A model generated the notes under the pieces. The model had not been told where the DNA came from and did not search any database. It was given only the letters and a program-made list of their open reading frames with translations. Below are positions 20,263 to 30,320 of a DNA stretch of 64,000 nt, in pieces. Position 1 is the stretch's first letter; each line of letters begins with the position of its first letter. The DNA is taken from positions 310,001 through 374,000 of the forward strand of contig CANTFL010001456.1 in the NCBI GenBank assembly GCA_947650285.1. The letters are read 5' to 3'. Source of the DNA: Hyaloperonospora brassicae. Its lineage: Eukaryota > Oomycota > Peronosporomycetes > Peronosporales > Peronosporaceae. Position numbers and translations under genes: made by a program.

Positions 20263-21519
20263 GACTGACTGTGTTTACCGGCCGCGACCGATGATACGAG
20301 ATGCGTTTGAGTCCTCCTATTTCGCGTCTGCGCCTGCAACTGGTGGACGCAAACGCAGCACGCCCGCAACTGGTGGATGACCCGCAGCGCGCCCGCAGCA
20401 GAACCCTCTCCGCGGCTTCCCAAACAGGGCAGGGGTTGGTCACGGCCGTACAATGGGAAATGGTAATTGATAAGAGACGTGTGGTTGTATGCGTGACACA
20501 TCAACGTGATTATAATAGGACGTGGAGCAATTATACTTTACAATTGTCTAAGGCATTTTAAACTTTCGTCATTAAATAGGGCTTTTGTTCTTTTTCCTTT
20601 ATTTGATCTAAATAAAAGCTTAATGACAAATTGCGCAATTAAATACCAATTAAAAAATTTATTTAGCGATGTATTAGTCCAAGCACTATTTAAAAATAAA
20701 TATCGATAATAATAAATATGAAAATAATATGTGTCTGTATTCTTTAGATAAAAAACAGAACTATATAGTGTCAAATCTATTATAATGGATGATGAATAAG
20801 TGCTCTAAATTGAAATTGAAGTTTATATTAATCTTGGAAATATAAAAACTTTTGCCATTCAATAAACAATTAGGTTAAAAATTCAACCTCAAAATTCTAA
20901 TTTATCTGATGGTGATTGTGCGAAAGAATCTAACAGTTAATAATATCAATATTTATATCGACTTTGATGACTATTTACTCGATTGATGAGTTGCTTATTA
21001 GGCTGATATCAGCTTCATAGACTCATGCTCTAATAGTGGCTCGTAAAAATTTCAATATTTGCGTAAAATCCCGGCACAAACTATAAACGTCCCGTGATGT
21101 AATAATTCATTTATCACATATGATGTCTCCTATAAACATCAAAAGTTGTTTCCCGCGATAGCCAGTAGACAGTTGGGGCTCATTCGACTACACTACATAT
21201 CAATTTATTACATGTCACAATAAGTTGTATAAGTTCTGTGAGAAAACTTCTATGATTGCCCTGTGTAAATATGAATAGGAACTATTATTGTGATATTGAC
21301 CGTTGAATCCAATAGCTCATATAGAAAGTGTAATGAAACTTTATCCATCAAGTGATACGTCAGCACAATTATTGAAGTAATTACTCATGACTGATATTCT
21401 TGCTCTACTAAAATCTTATATTAGATTTCTAAACAATGCGATGTATCCGATCGATCACGTTTTAAATGAGAATTCAGCCGACCGATTGTCTAGCTATAAT
21501 AATTTATCGCTTTAACTAG
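20263..21519. other. GC-rich patch then AT-rich spacer, no gene seen
   Basis: 20281-20450 is GC-rich with a repeated phrase (GCAACTGGTGGA twice near 20337 and 20368). From 20560 on the sequence is AT-rich with stops in all frames. Confidence 0.5.
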
Positions 21520-21810
21520 TCGGATTTTGACTTGTCGAAATTGAACTTGTCAAGTTCGGACTCGTCGATATCTATATCATCGAAGTAAGAAACGTCGAAA
21601 TCAGACTTGTCGATGCTGGAATATCGAAAAATGACTCGTCGAGGTTAGAATATTGAATATTGATTCGTCGAGTTCATATTTTACGAGATTATTGTATTCG
21701 AGGGTACATTCGTCGAGGACATACTCATCGAGTTTCGAATCGCTGAACTTCAACTCGCTAAATTTTGACATTTCGAGTTTAAACTCATTAAGTTACGACC
21801 CACCGATGAA
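21520..21810. repeat. 15-bp minisatellite, locus 2
   Basis: Degenerate units of about 15 bp with the consensus TNGACTYGTCGARNT (for example GGACTCGTCGATATC, TTGATTCGTCGAGTTC, ATACTCATCGAGTTTC). It has the same core as the locus at 44.55-44.75 kb and the inverse of the one at 10.15-10.40 kb. Confidence 0.75.
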
Positions 21811-21871
21811 TATTAGATTTGCGTATAAAACCAGAACTAATTTCGATGCATCGCAACTCTCCCGTTCAAAA

Positions 21872-22255
21872 TTAAAACTGATGACACGAGAATTTCGACC
21901 GATTCGCATCGCGTCTATTAGTCCTTCGCCCGTGTCGGTAGCTCTGGTGCTGTGCCATGGTTCGTAGACGTGTTGTCATCGTGTCATAAAACCTGAGTTG
22001 GTTATACTCATCTGGTATTCCCCCGGGGAGACGATGCCTCATCATTATCGCTCTCGACGCGGTCCATCTAGACGTGACGGTTTGACCTGATGAGGCGTCA
22101 CCGCGGTAGCCTGTCTCATATTCTGTGGGACTCCCCCTATCGGTGTCGGCGGTTTCTTTCACGTCTTGGTATGCAGAGTTAAGCTTCGTATCACCCCCAT
22201 CCGCCGCCATGTTCATCGTTACCTGTGGCCCCGGTGGAGGAAACAGTTGTTCCAT
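21872..22255 (-). other. Unrecognised ORF of 127 codons next to the E3 insertion
   Basis: Open frame on - starting at 22255, 64 bp from the left end of E3. The composition is polar with many Thr, Arg and Asp (NMAADGGDTKLNSAYQDVKE, then RLRTMAQHQSYRHGRRTNRR). It may be the N-terminal piece of a gag-like or antisense ORF of an older element into which E3 inserted. No motif supports a function. Confidence 0.25.
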
Positions 22256-22318
22256 TATTTAGTGAAGACATTGACGCGCTCCGGTCTTTCGCCCAGATCC
22301 GTCGGGTGAGGTGGTGGA

Positions 22319-22710
22319 TGTAACAGGGCAGGTCGTTACATGGAATTGTCACTTTGAGGAAAGTGACAATAAAGAATATGAAGTTGGATATTCTTTGAAC
22401 AATATCACTAATAGTGGTAATATTGATGGGTCGACCAAAGAGTCTGTTTATTGGTTGATATCTTGATGATATCAACCCACCAATCGCCGCAAGACGCGCG
22501 CAATGAGTGGTGACGAGACGTCACCATACACTCAGTTATATTAACATAATTAAGTTAAGTCAAACAGAGAGACAGTAGTCAAAAGACTTAATTATATTTA
22601 TACAACAGTTCTGCTTTTACCCTACCTACGATTCCTCGCTTGCCACGTGTACGTCTGTCGGGGCACCGATACCCTTGCGTTAAGTTCACGCAAGGGTGTG
22701 CCCCGTTACA
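22319..22710 (+). repeat. E3 5' LTR
   Basis: 392 bp, TG...CA. It ends in TGCCCCGTTACA; its start, TGTAACAGGGCA, has one change from the TGTAACGGGGCA of the other two copies, where the two ends form a perfect 12-bp inverted repeat. Inside are consecutive hairpins, such as ATTGTCACTTT/AAAGTGACAAT, AAGAATAT/ATATTCTT, GGTTGATATC/GATATCAACC, GGTGACG/CGTCACC and CCCTTGCGT/ACGCAAGGG. Confidence 0.95.
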
Positions 22711-22712
22711 CC

Positions 22713-22730
22713 TGGTAGTACTATGTAGTC
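22713..22730 (+). other. E3 primer-binding-like site
   Basis: TGGTAGTACTATGTAGTC starts 2 nt after the 5' LTR and resembles the E2 site. The tRNA it would pair with is not identified. Confidence 0.55.
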
Positions 22731-22767
22731 CTTCCAAGGACCACAACATCCAACATGAACATGTTGG

Positions 22768-23832
22768 ATGATGAAGAGACCTTTCACGCCACGCGTGAAG
22801 GGTTTACCCGATTTGAGTGACATCGAATGGGGTGCGGTAGAACGAATGAGTTCTACCGTAGGCGAATTCGCCATTTGCGCCATGTGGAAGTGTCTAGACA
22901 GAGACCAACAACATGCGGCTATCGCCAAGTTCATTCAAAATGAACTTGCCATCGAGAGGGAGAAAGTAGCCTTGCTTAACCAGAAAGGCTCTCAACAGGC
23001 CGAGCAGTTAAGTGAATTCGGTGCTCAACAGACGGAGCTGTTGAGACAGCAGCAATTCCATGCTGATGTGGGTGGGACGGCGCATGCGCGTCGTCCCGAG
23101 GTCATGAAAGTTGACATCTCCAAGTACAGTGGAGTCCCGGAGGACTCCCTGTTACTATGTTTTGTAGAACTCGACAGAGCCCTAAGGGCTCGTCGCGTCG
23201 AGGATGAGAAAATGAAACTCACATTTGCTCAGACCCACTTGTCAGGGCGTGCCAAAACTTGGTCCACGGGACTCGAGAGTAGCGATCCAAATGTGTTTAG
23301 GTCTCTAGATGACTTCAAGTCCCGGCTCAGACAAACATTTGAGCTGCCACGGGCTGAGTCCAGGGCTCGTTCAGAGCTCCTGAAACTCAAGCAGGGTAAG
23401 CGTGATGTGCACGCTTACGCACAACATATACGACTCCTCGCGAGTAGTATAACTGCTAACCCAGTACATGAACACACGTTGATTACGGTGTTCATGCAAG
23501 GGCTCGCAGATGGGCCCGTCAGGAGTCACCTGTTCCGCCTTGAGCTAAATTCGCTGGAAGATGCGATATCAGCCGCGGAACAGGAAGACTTTAGCATGAG
23601 ACAGGCAATGCTAGCTCAAACTCTTATCGTCCACTGAGACGACAAGAGATCGGAGGTCCAGAACCAATGGACCTCTGTCTATCATGAGAGCGAGATACCT
23701 CGCTCTTCGAACAACAAGCGATTGCAGAGGTGCAATCGCTGTCCGAAGTTAGGGCACTACGCATACGAGTGTAGTACTCCACGCCCAGTACCAAACAGTA
23801 CTGAGCGAAATGGACGGCCATTTACGAAATAG
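22768..23832 (+). pseudogene. E3 Gag with CCHC zinc knuckle
   Basis: The frame from 22768 gives 289 residues to TGA 23635-23637: an N-terminal helical region with LLNQKGSQQAEQLSEFGAQQ, then the Gag domain with MKVDISKYSGVPEDSLLLCF, LSGRAKTWSTGLES, DDFKSRLRQTFELPRAESRA and VHAYAQHIRLLASSI. Downstream in the same frame lies CNRCPKLGHYAYEC (23731-23772), a perfect CX2CX4HX4C knuckle, with a stop at 23830-23832. The EPMDL motif that normally precedes the knuckle (23661-23675) is in another frame, so two compensating indels between about 23630 and 23700 explain the break better than one nonsense change. The knuckle codons themselves form one arm of a 9-bp hairpin (23718-23739). Confidence 0.88.
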
Positions 23833-23960
23833 GGCAATGGGCGTAGTACCAACGCTGTTGTGAAGCCGCAACAGCGAGACGGACCATCAAAAAATGGTCG
23901 GGGTCAGTAGGGGCGGAGCGCCCTACTGATCCAGCAACCTCAAGAGAATTTGCAAATCTC

Positions 23961-24509
23961 TTGACGAAAGTTGCTCCAGATACACGATCATTGTGTGTCT
24001 CTGCACCTGGTGATGACGTTTCGCTCATCACCTTGAAGTTGGAAGCGAAAAATGATTTGTCGCTTCGTGCCCAAGTAGACTGTGGGGCGCCGAAAAACTT
24101 TGTTCGTCGCCAGTCACTAGAGGGTCGTAGGCTCAAGTTCGTTGAGCGCGACATTCCCCTCACGAGGATGACGGTGCGCCTTGCAACAGGCGCATCGATA
24201 ACCGTTGAGAAACGTGTAGTAGGAATCCACTACACGTTAGAGGGCGAACAGTATGATGATGACTTCATCGTACTAGATTTGGATGACAAATTTGATGTCA
24301 TCCTGGGATTACCTTGGCTCAGAAGGTACGAGCCAAGAGTGAGCTGGCAGCATCGATCCGTGAAGATGCCTGTCGCTTGTTCATCAGATGGCCATCTGAT
24401 AAGCATCTTGGAGCGTCCACAAGCGTGTGGATGTTCTGCGAGTGATTGCGATGGCCTTACTTGCGGTACGGTCGTTAGCACGACTGCACAAGACCACAGT
24501 GTAGTCTGA
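23961..24509 (+). pseudogene. E3 aspartic protease
   Basis: 182 codons. The active site reads AQVDCGAPKNFVRR with Asp40 kept and Cys in place of Ser or Thr (DCGA). The second motif is FDVILGLPWLRRYEPRVSW. Between them, MTVRLATGASITVEK matches the same block in E2 (VRLATGSRVTV). Of the three proteases in the window this is the only one with the catalytic Asp in place, although it is separated from Gag and RT by stops. Length fits a retropepsin with short extensions. Confidence 0.85.
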
Positions 24510-25298
24510 TCACTACACTGTGGACCAAGCTCCCGGCGGCTGTACAGAAGTACAGGCAGCGCCGAAGGTCCACCACTCGAATAAGTCGAGTGGACCGGGA
24601 CATGGATGCATGCCTAGCGGGCAGCATCTTTAGAAGTAAGAAACCTGTTGCCCCCAAAGCGCAACATGGAAATCCTAGGTCGACTGGATAGTCGACCGTA
24701 ATGGATCGGTGTCTGACTGTGGTTGCACAGCCACAGTCGGAAGACGTCGAGGGAATTAGTTCCCACGTACTTGAGGAAGGAATTTCTCAAGAGTCACTTG
24801 CTGAGGGATCAAGCCCTCAGCAACCTGAGGAAGAAAGTTCCCAGGAAGAAACCGAGACGTTGAACGTCTTCGTTAATGACGGATCAAGCGTAGGCGCTTA
24901 TACGCTTGATCTGATTGTGCCTCCGAAGTCAACTTCGGAGATAACTCAGTTGCCAACAGCTAGAACCGAAACGGTTCTTGCGTGATCTGCGTAGTGGCAA
25001 AGTCAAGCAGATCTGCATACTCGTCACGGAGGATGAGTATGTGGCCGATATTCGGTCAGCAACAGTATTTGCTGAGAACGTCGGTTTCTTGGCAGCTCAT
25101 CGATGGACGAAAGTGTCCTCGATGAGAAGACTCGGATTGAGCGATACCCGTCTCAATCCTGGGAGTCACTTCAGGCAAATCCTTTGTATAAGGATTTGAT
25201 CGAATTCAGGGACGTGTTCCCTGAATCCGTACCTTGCGAGTTGCCTAAGGACAAAGGCACTCGACACGAGATCGAGCTCAAACCGGGTTCGAATTACT
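24510..25298 (+). pseudogene. E3 protease-RT linker
   Basis: Pieces in different frames. 24701-24985 is acidic (HVLEEGISQESLAEGSSPQQ then PEEESSQEETETLNVF). 24978-25199 and 25103-25330 lead into the RT N-terminus (DLIEFRDVFPESVPCELPKD). The FRDVFPES block is well conserved in Gypsy RTs and is encoded as a 9-bp hairpin (25204-25226). Frame changes between pieces show that the polyprotein is broken. Confidence 0.7.
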
Positions 25299-26036
25299 GT
25301 GTCAGTGAAGCAGTGGCTACTGTCTCGTGAACAAGTACTAGCGATCGACAAGTTCTTTGCCGATCGCTTAGCAGCGGGCCATGTGAGGGAATCAACATCC
25401 CCTCACAGCTCTCCGACCTTCTGTGTGCGAAAGGCCACAGGAGGATGGCGGATAGTGCACGCATTCAACAGATTGAATGCTGCAACGGTACCGGCTCAGA
25501 CGCCAATACCGAGGAAGGACGTAATCATAGATGGTATGTCAAAGAGTACTATCTTTTTGTCCATGGATCTGATGGATGTATTCTTTCAGATCCTCATGCG
25601 TGGACGGGACGTCCCGTTCACAGCAGTGAGTACCTCTAGCGGGATGCTGTGGGAGTGGCTAGTGATGCCACAGGGGCTGAGTAATGCCCCTGCAACATTC
25701 AACAGATGTGTCACAAATCTGTTGAGACCGGTGCGAGACTTCGCACCGAGTTACTTCGACGATGTGTTCGTCCATAGCCGGGCTATGGACGGAAAGACTG
25801 ACGGTGAAGTTCACAGAACTCACGTTCGTCAGGTTCTTCAACTTATGCGCAAGCATAAGTTGTACTCCAACCTCAAGAAGTGTGTATTCGCGGCTAGCGA
25901 AATAACACTTCTTGGGTACATCGTGGGTAAACACAGCGTACGCCCTGATCCCGAAAAGATCAAGGCGATCACTGACTGGCCAGTGCCAGTCGATGTCAAG
26001 GGACTAAGAAAGTTCCTTGGTCTAGCGGCGTACTAG
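25299..26036 (+). pseudogene. E3 reverse transcriptase
   Basis: 245 codons covering fingers and palm: PTFCVRKATGGWRIVHAFNR, FLSMDLMDVFFQILM with the first catalytic Asp (residue 90), WLVMPQGLSNAPATFNR and SYFDDVFVHSRAMDG with YFDD at 152-155. The thumb begins with KKCVFAASEITLLGYIVG and DWPVPVDVKGLRKFLGL, then a TAG at 26034. All three catalytic Asp are present. Compared with E2 the usual DGYYQ is DVFFQ. Continuation into the connection region (26037-26157) is broken by stops and a frame change. Confidence 0.9.
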
Positions 26037-26157
26037 CACAAGAAATTGCGCAACTACGCCGCGATGATTGTTCATCTTTCTTGCTTGCTCAAGAAAAAAT
26101 GTCAAGTGGTCATGGAACGCTGAGTGCCAGCGTTCCTCTGAAGGTATCTAGCAAAGC

Positions 26158-26670
26158 TTGATGCAATCGCCGATCTTGGCGATTGCAGATCAGGACAGAC
26201 CATTTCATGTGGTCTGTGACGCCAGCGATTTTGCTATCGGTTGTGCGGTAATGCAATTTGATGCAGATGGCGCAGAGCGCGTCACCTGTTATCAGTCGCG
26301 TCAGCTGCAGGCAGCTGAGCGCAATTACCCATTGCATGACAAGGAACTCCTTACCATGAAGTACGCACTGGCTAAGTTTCGCGTCTATCTCTTGGGAGAT
26401 AGACCGTTTGTTGTCTATACGGACCATGCGTCATTACGCACGGCCGTAAACATCCCACACCTCTAGCAAAGGATGGCGAGGTGGGCGTCTTTCTTCACGG
26501 AGTATAACTTCTCCGTGGATTATAAACCAGGACGACTAAACGTCGTCGCTGATGCGCTTTCGCGCCGGTCCGATTTCGAGCCGTTCGCACAATTCAACAG
26601 TGAGGATAAGCCCACTGTTGCGACACTGACAGCCAGTGTTCCGTCGTCAAGCAATCTTGACGACGTATGA
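26158..26670 (+). pseudogene. E3 RNase H
   Basis: Two segments in the same frame split by a TAG after NIPHL (26464-26466). Residues include HVVCDASDFAIGCAVMQFD (catalytic Asp), AERNYPLHDKELLTMKYALA (catalytic Glu context), FVVYTDHASLRT, then [20 protein letters not shown] and [14 protein letters not shown] at the junction to integrase. All expected acids of the Gypsy RNase H are visible. The TAG replaces a Ser codon present in E2 (HLSQRMARW). Confidence 0.88.
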
Positions 26671-26739
26671 AAGGCATACGCAGATGATAAGGATCTTCTG
26701 CGATTAATAAATCATCTGATGCATCCATCCAGTAAATAA

Positions 26740-28811
26740 ATGAGGGATTTACCAGCTTTGTACAGATCCTCATCGGATCGGTATGGTACACGCAATGGAT
26801 TGCTGTACTATTTAGCTGTTGCCGACGACACGCCTCGTGTCGTCGTACCCGCTCATAATGATCTGCGTTTACGCATCATGTATGAGTGTCACGATGCCCC
26901 AACAGGCGGCCATCGTGGTAGAGAAAAGACTTACCTCACGGTAAGTCGTGACTTTTACTGGCCCCGCCAGTATCAGCTTGTTTGCAAGTTTATACGTGCT
27001 TGCAAGATTTGTCAACGGGTGAAGCCTAGTACTTTATCCCATGCGCCATTGCAGCCTCTGCCTGTTCCGGCAGAGTGCTGGCAGTCCGTTTCAATGAACT
27101 TCGTCTTCGGTTTTCCCGAAGATTTAACAAGAATAATGGTATTCTTGTGTTTGTTGACCGATTCAGCAAGATGGTCCATCTTGCTGCAGTCCCTGAGTCG
27201 ATCAAAGCTCAAGGTTGTGCTCGTGTCTTTCTATACACGGTCTTTAGATTCCACGGGCTACCCCGTCAACTCGTATCCGACCGTGACCCTCGGTTCACGG
27301 CGGCATTTTGGCAAACCGTGTTCCGTTCTCTCGGAACACGATTGAAGATGTCTACTTCTGACCATCCCGAAACAGATGCTCAGACGGAACGTGCGAACCG
27401 TGTCCTCGAAGAGATCCTTCGAGGATATGTCCTCTCGTTTCCGAGTTGGATCGAATTCCTACCCATGGTGGGCTTCGCCATCATTAATTCGGTGCATGCT
27501 TCAACACATCACACCTCGTTTTACGTGAATGGCCTACGCCATCCACGAGTGCCCACCCTTCTAGAGTGTGACTCTTGGATAAAGAGGGGGGGAGGGACTC
27601 GCTCGAGCAAAAACCGTTTTGGCTCTTGCTCATTACGTGTCGACGCTAACGACGTCACGTATGATGCCGATGTCGATCAAATCGACATCGATGAAGAAGA
27701 TCGCCCCGATAATAGCGATGACGCTATTACTGACTCGGATGATGATGACGATGCTGGTATATTCAGCATCGTCAACGATTATGCCAGCGAGGAAGAAGAC
27801 AACCTCACTGAAGAAGAGAGCAATCTCTTAGCAGTGCGCACGAAGCGCACTGAAAGACAAAACAAAGAGCCAGCAGAGAACTTCCTGCTGACTCGAGAAG
27901 CGGTAGTCCGTTTCGTTCAGGACTCCATCGCAAATGTGGTGGACCGTCAGAAACGGAACGCAGACAAGAATGGAAGAGCAAATGTTCTTTCATTTAAATT
28001 TATTGACCTAGTACTACTGTCTACGGTAAACTTACCTGTAAATGCAGTCACTAGTGTCGGCAGTAGTAAACTACTACCGAAGTACATTGGGCCATTTCGA
28101 GTGTTGCATCGCAAGAGCAATGCATACACACTCGAATTGCCACGTAAGATGCGCACTCATCCTACGTTTTACGTGGGGAGGTTTAGGCTGTACTGTCAGT
28201 ACGAGCCTTCTTCTTCCGGTGAAGATAGCCCTCACGTTCAAGAACATCCATCAAGTTCTTGCGTTCGCGCTCCAGACGATCCGTCTAGTCGCGCAGATAT
28301 GATACCTCGGAACTTAACAGAGATATCTCTCCGCGAGCTGTCGCCAGCTCGCCGAATAGGGAGCAGACATCCCACTCGACCTGAAGCTACGCCGTGGCAT
28401 AATCGGCGCGATCCCGCGCCCGATCACCCTCGTGATCCTTGCGGTTCTTCCGCACGGTATCAGTCAAAGCGTAGCGCCGGTCGCGCTCGTGCTTCAAGTC
28501 ATCTCGCAATTCATCGATTGCGCGATCTATCTCGTAAGGGTCAAGATGATGGGCCTGGGGTTCTGAAGGAGGTCTTTTTTCCTCCACCACATTCTTTGGT
28601 GGATGCTCACGGTGATCAACGCTTTCTAGTGGAGCGTATCTTGAATCACCGTGACGATTCAGGATCAAGGACGAGCTACCTCGTCCAGTGGCGGGGGTAT
28701 CCACCCTCTTGGAACAGCTGGGAGCCCCGCTCTCAGCTGTTGATGGATGTTGAAGGTCTCGTCCACCAGTATGACGAGACCCATCCGATGAGTCCTGTGG
28801 CCCATCGGTAA
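26740..28811 (+). pseudogene. E3 integrase, acidic insert and chromodomain
   Basis: The first frame (26740-27345) holds the zinc-binding module (ECHDAPTGGHRGREKTY, ACKICQRVKPS) and the start of the core as SVSMNFVFGF, where the first catalytic Asp is Asn. A frameshift near 27125-27140 moves to the second frame (to 28811): ILVFVDRFSKMVHLAAVP, VSDRDPRFTAAFWQTVF and ETDAQTERANRVLEE with the second Asp and the Glu. After the core comes an unusual acidic insert of about 90 residues (IDIDEEDRPDNSDD, ITDSDDDDDAGIF, YASEEEDNLTEEES), then YIGPFRVLHRKSNAYTLELP and a chromodomain near the end ([29 protein letters not shown]). The Asp-to-Asn change and frameshift make this copy inactive. Confidence 0.9.
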
Positions 28812-29797
28812 ACACGCGTCCTAGGCGCTTTTAGACGGATTGCAAGTTTGCAATCGCGTCACGCATCTCCTCCGAGAGATGTGCCCTTCCCCAGGGCGAA
28901 TTTAGGGAATACACATCCCTATGTGCACGCTGCGAGTTTTCAACACAACTCGCACAAGGGTCCCCCCATGTGAGGCAAGGAATGCCTGCCTCACTCGATA
29001 AACAGTGCAACCGGTACCTAGCACCGGTTGGTGTTCGCCTTTCCAACCTGAGGCGTGTCGCCTCAAGTTTTTTGAGTCACCCTTCTCGTCTAAAATTTTC
29101 TTTACGTTTTGGACGAACACGTTCCACGCAGCCAAAAGCGATGCTTTGTCACGCTTTTGGTTACTGTTGTACCATCGATGTCTAAGAAAGACATCGAGAT
29201 AAAATTCTTCTTCAGCGCGAAAGTTCTTCGCGCTGGGACTCAAGCCGTGAAGCTCAGTCGCATCGAATAAGGGAATTCGATGGTGTTGGCTTGTCTCGTG
29301 AGACAGGCTATTGATGATCCGTTCGGGCAAACGCCACGGCTTCAGCTCATCACGCTTCACAGTGGTACCCTTGTCGGTACCACGGTTCTCAGATTGACGA
29401 TGGGTTGCGTCATCGTCATCACGCTCGTGCGAAGGTGCACGAGCCGATTGCGGTGGTGAAGAATAGAACTCACCACCCGATCATCAGATTCATCATCACT
29501 GCCGAACAGACTGTGATGCAACTCACGAGTCCGTTCGTTCGGCAGTGGTCTTGGCGAATACAGAGGCGTCGCCGGTGAGCGAGTCGTCTCTGGCGCATTG
29601 CCCGAGTCAGACACGTCTGACTCGCCAGAGTAGATGACCTCAACGTCGAGGTCATCATGCGCACGCGGTGAGGTGCCGCATGCACCTGCAGCACCTGTTG
29701 CTGCAGGTGAAGAAGGAGCTGCAGACGACGAATCGTCTGCCGCAGAGGCTGGCACAGCACCGGGCTGTGTAGGTCTTGAGTCACCTCGCATAGACAT
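28387..29797 (-). pseudogene. Antisense coding region at the 3' end of E3
   Basis: Three consecutive open pieces on -. 29797-29357 starts at ATG 29797 inside an 11-bp hairpin and is Ser/Pro/Asp-rich (DDLDVEVIYSGESDVSDS). 29360-28902, whose frame is open from about 29480, has RDELKPWRLPERIINSLSHE, EEEFYLDVFLRHRWYNSNQK and SLLAAWNVFVQNVKKILDEK. 29046-28387 has PCLTWGDPCASCVENSQRAH, one TGA-type stop near 28831, and a charged coil at its end (DRAIDELRDDLKHERDRRYA). The last part overlaps the pol chromodomain frame on + by over 400 bp. The order (acidic/Ser start, conserved-looking middle, C-terminal coil over the chromodomain) parallels the intact E2 antisense ORF, although sequence similarity is at best weak. 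One frameshift near 29485 and another near 28950-29040 break it. Confidence 0.55.
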
Positions 29798-29917
29798 GTT
29801 AACTATGCGAGGTCAAGCCGAAAGTAAATGAAGCGGACCCAACAAAGGCTCCTTGTCCTACGGGTGGCCAACGGGTGGCTGCCATATTTTTTGATAGTCA
29901 CACGGTGACTAGTAGTT

Positions 29918-29929
29918 AAGGGGGGATAA
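29918..29929 (+). other. E3 polypurine tract
   Basis: AAGGGGGGATAA lies directly before the TG of the 3' LTR, the usual site for plus-strand priming. Confidence 0.8.
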
Positions 29930-30320
29930 TGTAACGGGGCAGCCCGTTACATGGAATTGTCACTATAAGGAAAGTGACAATAAAGAATATGAAGTTGGAT
30001 ATTCTTTTAACAATATCACCAAAGTGGTGATATTGAAGGGTCGACAAAAGAGTCTGTTCATTGGTTGATATCTTGATGATGTCAACCCACCAATCGCCGC
30101 AAGACGCGCGCAATGAGTGGTGACGAGACGTCACCATACACTCAGTTATATTAACATAATTAAGTTAAGTCAAACAGAGAGACAGTAGTCAAAAGACTTA
30201 ATTATATTTATACAACAGTTCTACTTTTACCCTACCTACGATTCCTCGCTTGCCACGTGTACGTCTGTCGGGGCACCGATACCCTTGCGTCAAGTTCACG
30301 CAAGGGTGTGCCCCGTTACA
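29930..30320 (+). repeat. E3 3' LTR
   Basis: 391 bp, TGTAACGGGGCA...TGCCCCGTTACA. The first 22 bp alone form a hairpin (TGTAACGGG/CCCGTTACA). It differs from the 5' LTR mainly in the first 130 bp; the last 250 bp are nearly identical. Confidence 0.95.

Larger units (their letters stand above)
22319..30320 (+). mobile_element. Ty3/Gypsy retrotransposon E3, hairpin-rich, with both LTRs
   Basis: Complete element of 8.0 kb: 5' LTR 22319-22710, primer-binding-like site, Gag, protease, RT, RNase H, integrase, chromodomain, an antisense region, polypurine tract, 3' LTR 29930-30320. Flanking 5-mers are GTGGA and ATGGA, a target duplication with one transition. LTRs differ by roughly 4 percent, mostly in the first 130 bp, so the insertion is not recent. 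Gag-pol carries several stops and frameshifts. The whole element is packed with short local inverted repeats (see findings), which E2 lacks in its coding sequence. It belongs to the same lineage as E2, as shown by the RT block WLVMPQGLSNAPA and the YFDD box. Confidence 0.92.

Noticed and set aside
19881..20504. 207-codon minus-strand frame across the simple repeat
   Set aside because: Its body is a run of Leu and Val produced by CAA/CAG triplets read on the other strand; no domain.
22191..22475. ORFs inside the E3-type LTRs (also 29916-30137 and 53543-53969)
   Set aside because: They follow the LTR sequence in all three copies and have no start context or motif; they are shadows of the repeat.
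23635..23637. Stop-codon readthrough between Gag and the zinc knuckle in E3
   Set aside because: The EPMDL motif lies in another frame just after the stop, so two compensating indels are more likely than readthrough.
29357..29360. ATGA-like overlap between two antisense frames as programmed frameshift
   Set aside because: The second frame is open well upstream of its apparent start (a GTG), so a plain indel near 29485 explains the break.
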